This document shows positions 5,386 through 6,742 of a stretch of DNA of 6,742 nt, one piece after another. The stretch covers positions 1 through 6,742 of the forward strand of contig JAEUAC010000321.1 of NCBI GenBank assembly GCA_019695455.1. Direction: 5' to 3'. This DNA is from Methylorubrum extorquens (GTDB lineage Bacteria; Pseudomonadota; Alphaproteobacteria; Rhizobiales; Beijerinckiaceae). The notes under the pieces are model-generated. The model was not told the origin of the DNA, searched no databases, and worked only from the letters and a program-made list of their open reading frames with translations. The position numbers were made by a program, and so were the translations under genes. Position 1 is the first letter of the stretch, and every line of letters starts with the position of its first letter.

Positions 5386-6564
5386 GTGAAGACCGTCGCC
5401 AATTTCGACCGCATCGGCGAGGAGAACGCCTTCGCGGTGCTGGCCCGCGCGACCGCGCTCGCGGCGCAGGGCCGGGACATCGTCAACCTCGGCATCGGCC
5501 AGCCGGACTTCGCCACGCCGCCCCACATCGCGGAGGCGGCCGTCAAGGCGATCCACGACGGCCACCACGGCTACACGCCCGCGACGGGCATCCTGCCGCT
5601 GCGCGAGGCGATCGCGGCCGACATCCTGCGGCGCTTCCGGGCCGAGGTCTCGCCCGAGCACGTCATGGTGGTGCCCGGCGGCAAGGTGACGATGTTCGCC
5701 GCCATCCTCATGTTCGGCGAGCCGGGGGCCGAGATCCTGTACCCCGATCCGGGATTCCCGATCTACCGCTCCATGATCGAGTACACGGGCGCGACGCCCG
5801 TCCCGGTGCCGATCCGCGAGGAGAACGGCTTCGCCTTCTCGGCCGAGGAGACGCTCGGCCTGATCACGCCGCGCACGCGCCTCCTCATCGTCAACTCGCC
5901 CGCAAATCCGACGGGCGGCGTCACCCCCAAGGCCGAGATCGACCGCCTCGTCGCGGGGCTCGCCGACCACCCGGAGGTCGCGATCCTGTCGGACGAGATC
6001 TACGCGTCCATGACCTACGACGACGAGGCGCACACGTCGCTCCTCGGCTACCCGGAGATCCGCGACCGGCTCATCCTCCTCGACGGCGCGTCCAAGAGCT
6101 ACGCCATGACGGGCTGGCGCCTCGGCTGGTCCGTCTGGCCGCAGCCGCTCTACGACCGGGCCCGCAAGCTCGCCGTGAACTCGTTCTCCTGCGTGAACGC
6201 GCCGACCCAGTGGGCCGGAATCGCGGCGCTCACGGGGCCGCAGGATGCGGTGGGCGCCATGGTGGCGGCCTTCGACCGGCGCCGCGCGCTTGTCGTGGAG
6301 GGGCTGAACCGGCTGCCCGGCGTCTCCTGCATCGTGCCGAAGGGCGCCTTCTACGCCTTCCCGAACGTCGCCGGCACGGGCTGGAAGGCGAAGCCGCTCG
6401 CCGCGGCGCTTCTCGAGCAGGCCGGCGTCGCGACCATCGGCGGACCGGATTTCGGCATCCACGGCGAGGGCTACATCCGGGTCAGCTACGCGAACTCGGA
6501 GGAGAACATCGCCCGCGCGCTCGACCGCATGGGCGACTTCCTGTCCGAGGCCCGCGCCGCCTGA
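5386..6564 (+). CDS. Class I/II (fold type I) PLP-dependent aminotransferase
   Basis: A cytoplasmic aminotransferase of 392 aa, the normal length for the family, which moves an amino group between an amino acid and a 2-oxo acid using pyridoxal phosphate. Visible landmarks: LGIGQPDF (35-42); a GGK element at 98-100 before the cofactor phosphate region; NSPANPTGG with N174; SDEIYASM with D203 for the pyridine nitrogen and Y206; GASKSYAMTGWRLGW with Schiff-base lysine K237 and R245; and YIRVSYA with R365 for the substrate carboxylate. The sequence looks intact. It resembles the broad aspartate/aromatic/alanine aminotransferase group, but I cannot choose the substrate from the sequence alone. The start is GTG 5386, chosen for GGAGGAG (5376-5382) just upstream. 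The frame is open further up, but that stretch overlaps the cysteine-rich gene in another frame. Neighbouring genes give no pathway clue. Confidence 0.93.
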   Translation: MKTVANFDRIGEENAFAVLARATALAAQGRDIVNLGIGQPDFATPPHIAEAAVKAIHDGHHGYTPATGILPLREAIAADILRRFRAEVSPEHVMVVPGGKVTMFAAILMFGEPGAEILYPDPGFPIYRSMIEYTGATPVPVPIREENGFAFSAEETLGLITPRTRLLIVNSPANPTGGVTPKAEIDRLVAGLADHPEVAILSDEIYASMTYDDEAHTSLLGYPEIRDRLILLDGASKSYAMTGWRLGWSVWPQPLYDRARKLAVNSFSCVNAPTQWAGIAALTGPQDAVGAMVAAFDRRRALVVEGLNRLPGVSCIVPKGAFYAFPNVAGTGWKAKPLAAALLEQAGVATIGGPDFGIHGEGYIRVSYANSEENIARALDRMGDFLSEARAA

Positions 6565-6592
6565 GGGACCGACGAAGAATAGGAAATGCTGA

Positions 6593-6606
6593 GGGCCGGG
6601 AGGCCC
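6593..6606 (+). terminator. Short hairpin after the aminotransferase gene
   Basis: GGGCC (6593-6597) and GGCCC (6602-6606) pair around a GGGA loop, 29 bases after the aminotransferase stop codon. The stem is short and only a weak pyrimidine stretch follows. It directly abuts the REP-like element, which may also take part in ending transcription. Confidence 0.35.
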
Positions 6607-6670
6607 GTCTCGAAGCACGCCCGACCGTTGCGCGTCCTTCGAGACGCCCGCTGCGCGGGCTCCTCAGGAT
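6606..6670. repeat. REP-like palindromic repeat unit
   Basis: Two overlapping stems are present. CGTCTCGAAG plus ACGC (6606-6620) pairs with GCGT plus CTTCGAGACG (6632-6646), 14 of 15 positions matching around an 11-base loop. Downstream, GCCCGC (6646-6651) pairs with GCGGGC (6655-6660) around TGC, extended by GAG with CTC and TCCT (6635-6638) with AGGA (6666-6669). The segment from CCTTCGAGACG to CTCCTCAGGATGACG resembles a short intergenic repeat I recall as frequent in alphaproteobacterial genomes. It lies outside any gene, after the aminotransferase. Confidence 0.6.
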
Positions 6671-6711
6671 GACGACGTAGGGAATTCGAGCCAGGCCCCG
6701 AGATGCCCGCG

Positions 6712-6742
6712 GTCGCTCCTGCCGGCGAAGGCCGGTACCCAG
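6712..6742. repeat. Second, different REP-like repeat unit (runs off the window end)
   Basis: CCGGC (6722-6726) and GCCGG (6731-6735) form a hairpin with a GAAG loop, extended by a G·T and a T-A pair, and followed by TACCCAG. The layout of a short GC palindrome with a GAAGG centre ending in CCAG is typical of dispersed intergenic repeats in alphaproteobacteria. The unit may continue beyond the window. Confidence 0.45.

Noticed and set aside
5158..6618. A minus-strand frame of 486 codons over the aminotransferase.
   Set aside because: It is a shadow of the strongly supported aminotransferase, with no recognisable motif.
1..6742. Hidden defence, phage, CRISPR or toxin-antitoxin system.
   Set aside because: No direct repeat array, integrase, transposase, nuclease or toxin motif was seen on either strand. 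The genes are ordinary chromosomal types.

Overview
The window is very GC-rich (roughly 70 % by eye), with tightly packed genes, Shine-Dalgarno-led starts and long spurious antisense frames. A consensus alphaproteobacterial EcfG (general stress sigma factor) promoter, a YidB/DUF937 gene beside a 'PhnA-like' membrane protein gene, and REP-type repeats of a kind common in Hyphomicrobiales genomes together suggest a Methylobacterium-like alphaproteobacterium. This placement is inference from style and remembered families, not from a database search.

Layout, left to right. (1) The last 22 codons of an unidentified + strand gene (1-69), then a short hairpin. (2) A minus-strand IlvD/Edd-family dehydratase (149-1954), closest in motif spacing and in its two ends to pentonate (D-xylonate) dehydratases. 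(3) A 183-bp gap with two adjacent perfect or near-perfect inverted repeats. (4) A minus-strand YidB/DUF937 small protein gene (2138-2617). (5) A 183-bp divergent control region with a consensus EcfG promoter facing the YidB gene. (6) A + strand four-helix membrane protein of the 'PhnA-like' type (2801-3670). (7) A strong stem-loop shared by two convergent genes. (8) A minus-strand DUF2252 gene (3713-4927). (9) A short divergent region with an AT-rich operator-like inverted repeat. (10) A small + strand cysteine-rich, probably secreted protein (about 4997-5320). (11) A + strand class I/II PLP aminotransferase (5386-6564). (12) A 178-bp tail with two REP-like repeat units. No gene-free stretch exceeds 300 bases. 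I see no tRNA, rRNA, CRISPR array, transposase or phage gene.

Function. The YidB-type gene and its divergent membrane-protein neighbour look like a stress-response pair; only the YidB-type gene has a convincing EcfG promoter. The dehydratase and the aminotransferase are metabolic enzymes with no pathway partners visible here. DUF2252 is of unknown function, but its conserved motifs resemble a kinase-like fold with the lobes in swapped order. I do not see a clear multi-gene novel system. The points most worth following are the EcfG promoter, the DUF2252 motif order, the operator-like repeat at 4982-5000, the odd start of the cysteine-rich gene, and the paired hairpins upstream of the dehydratase.
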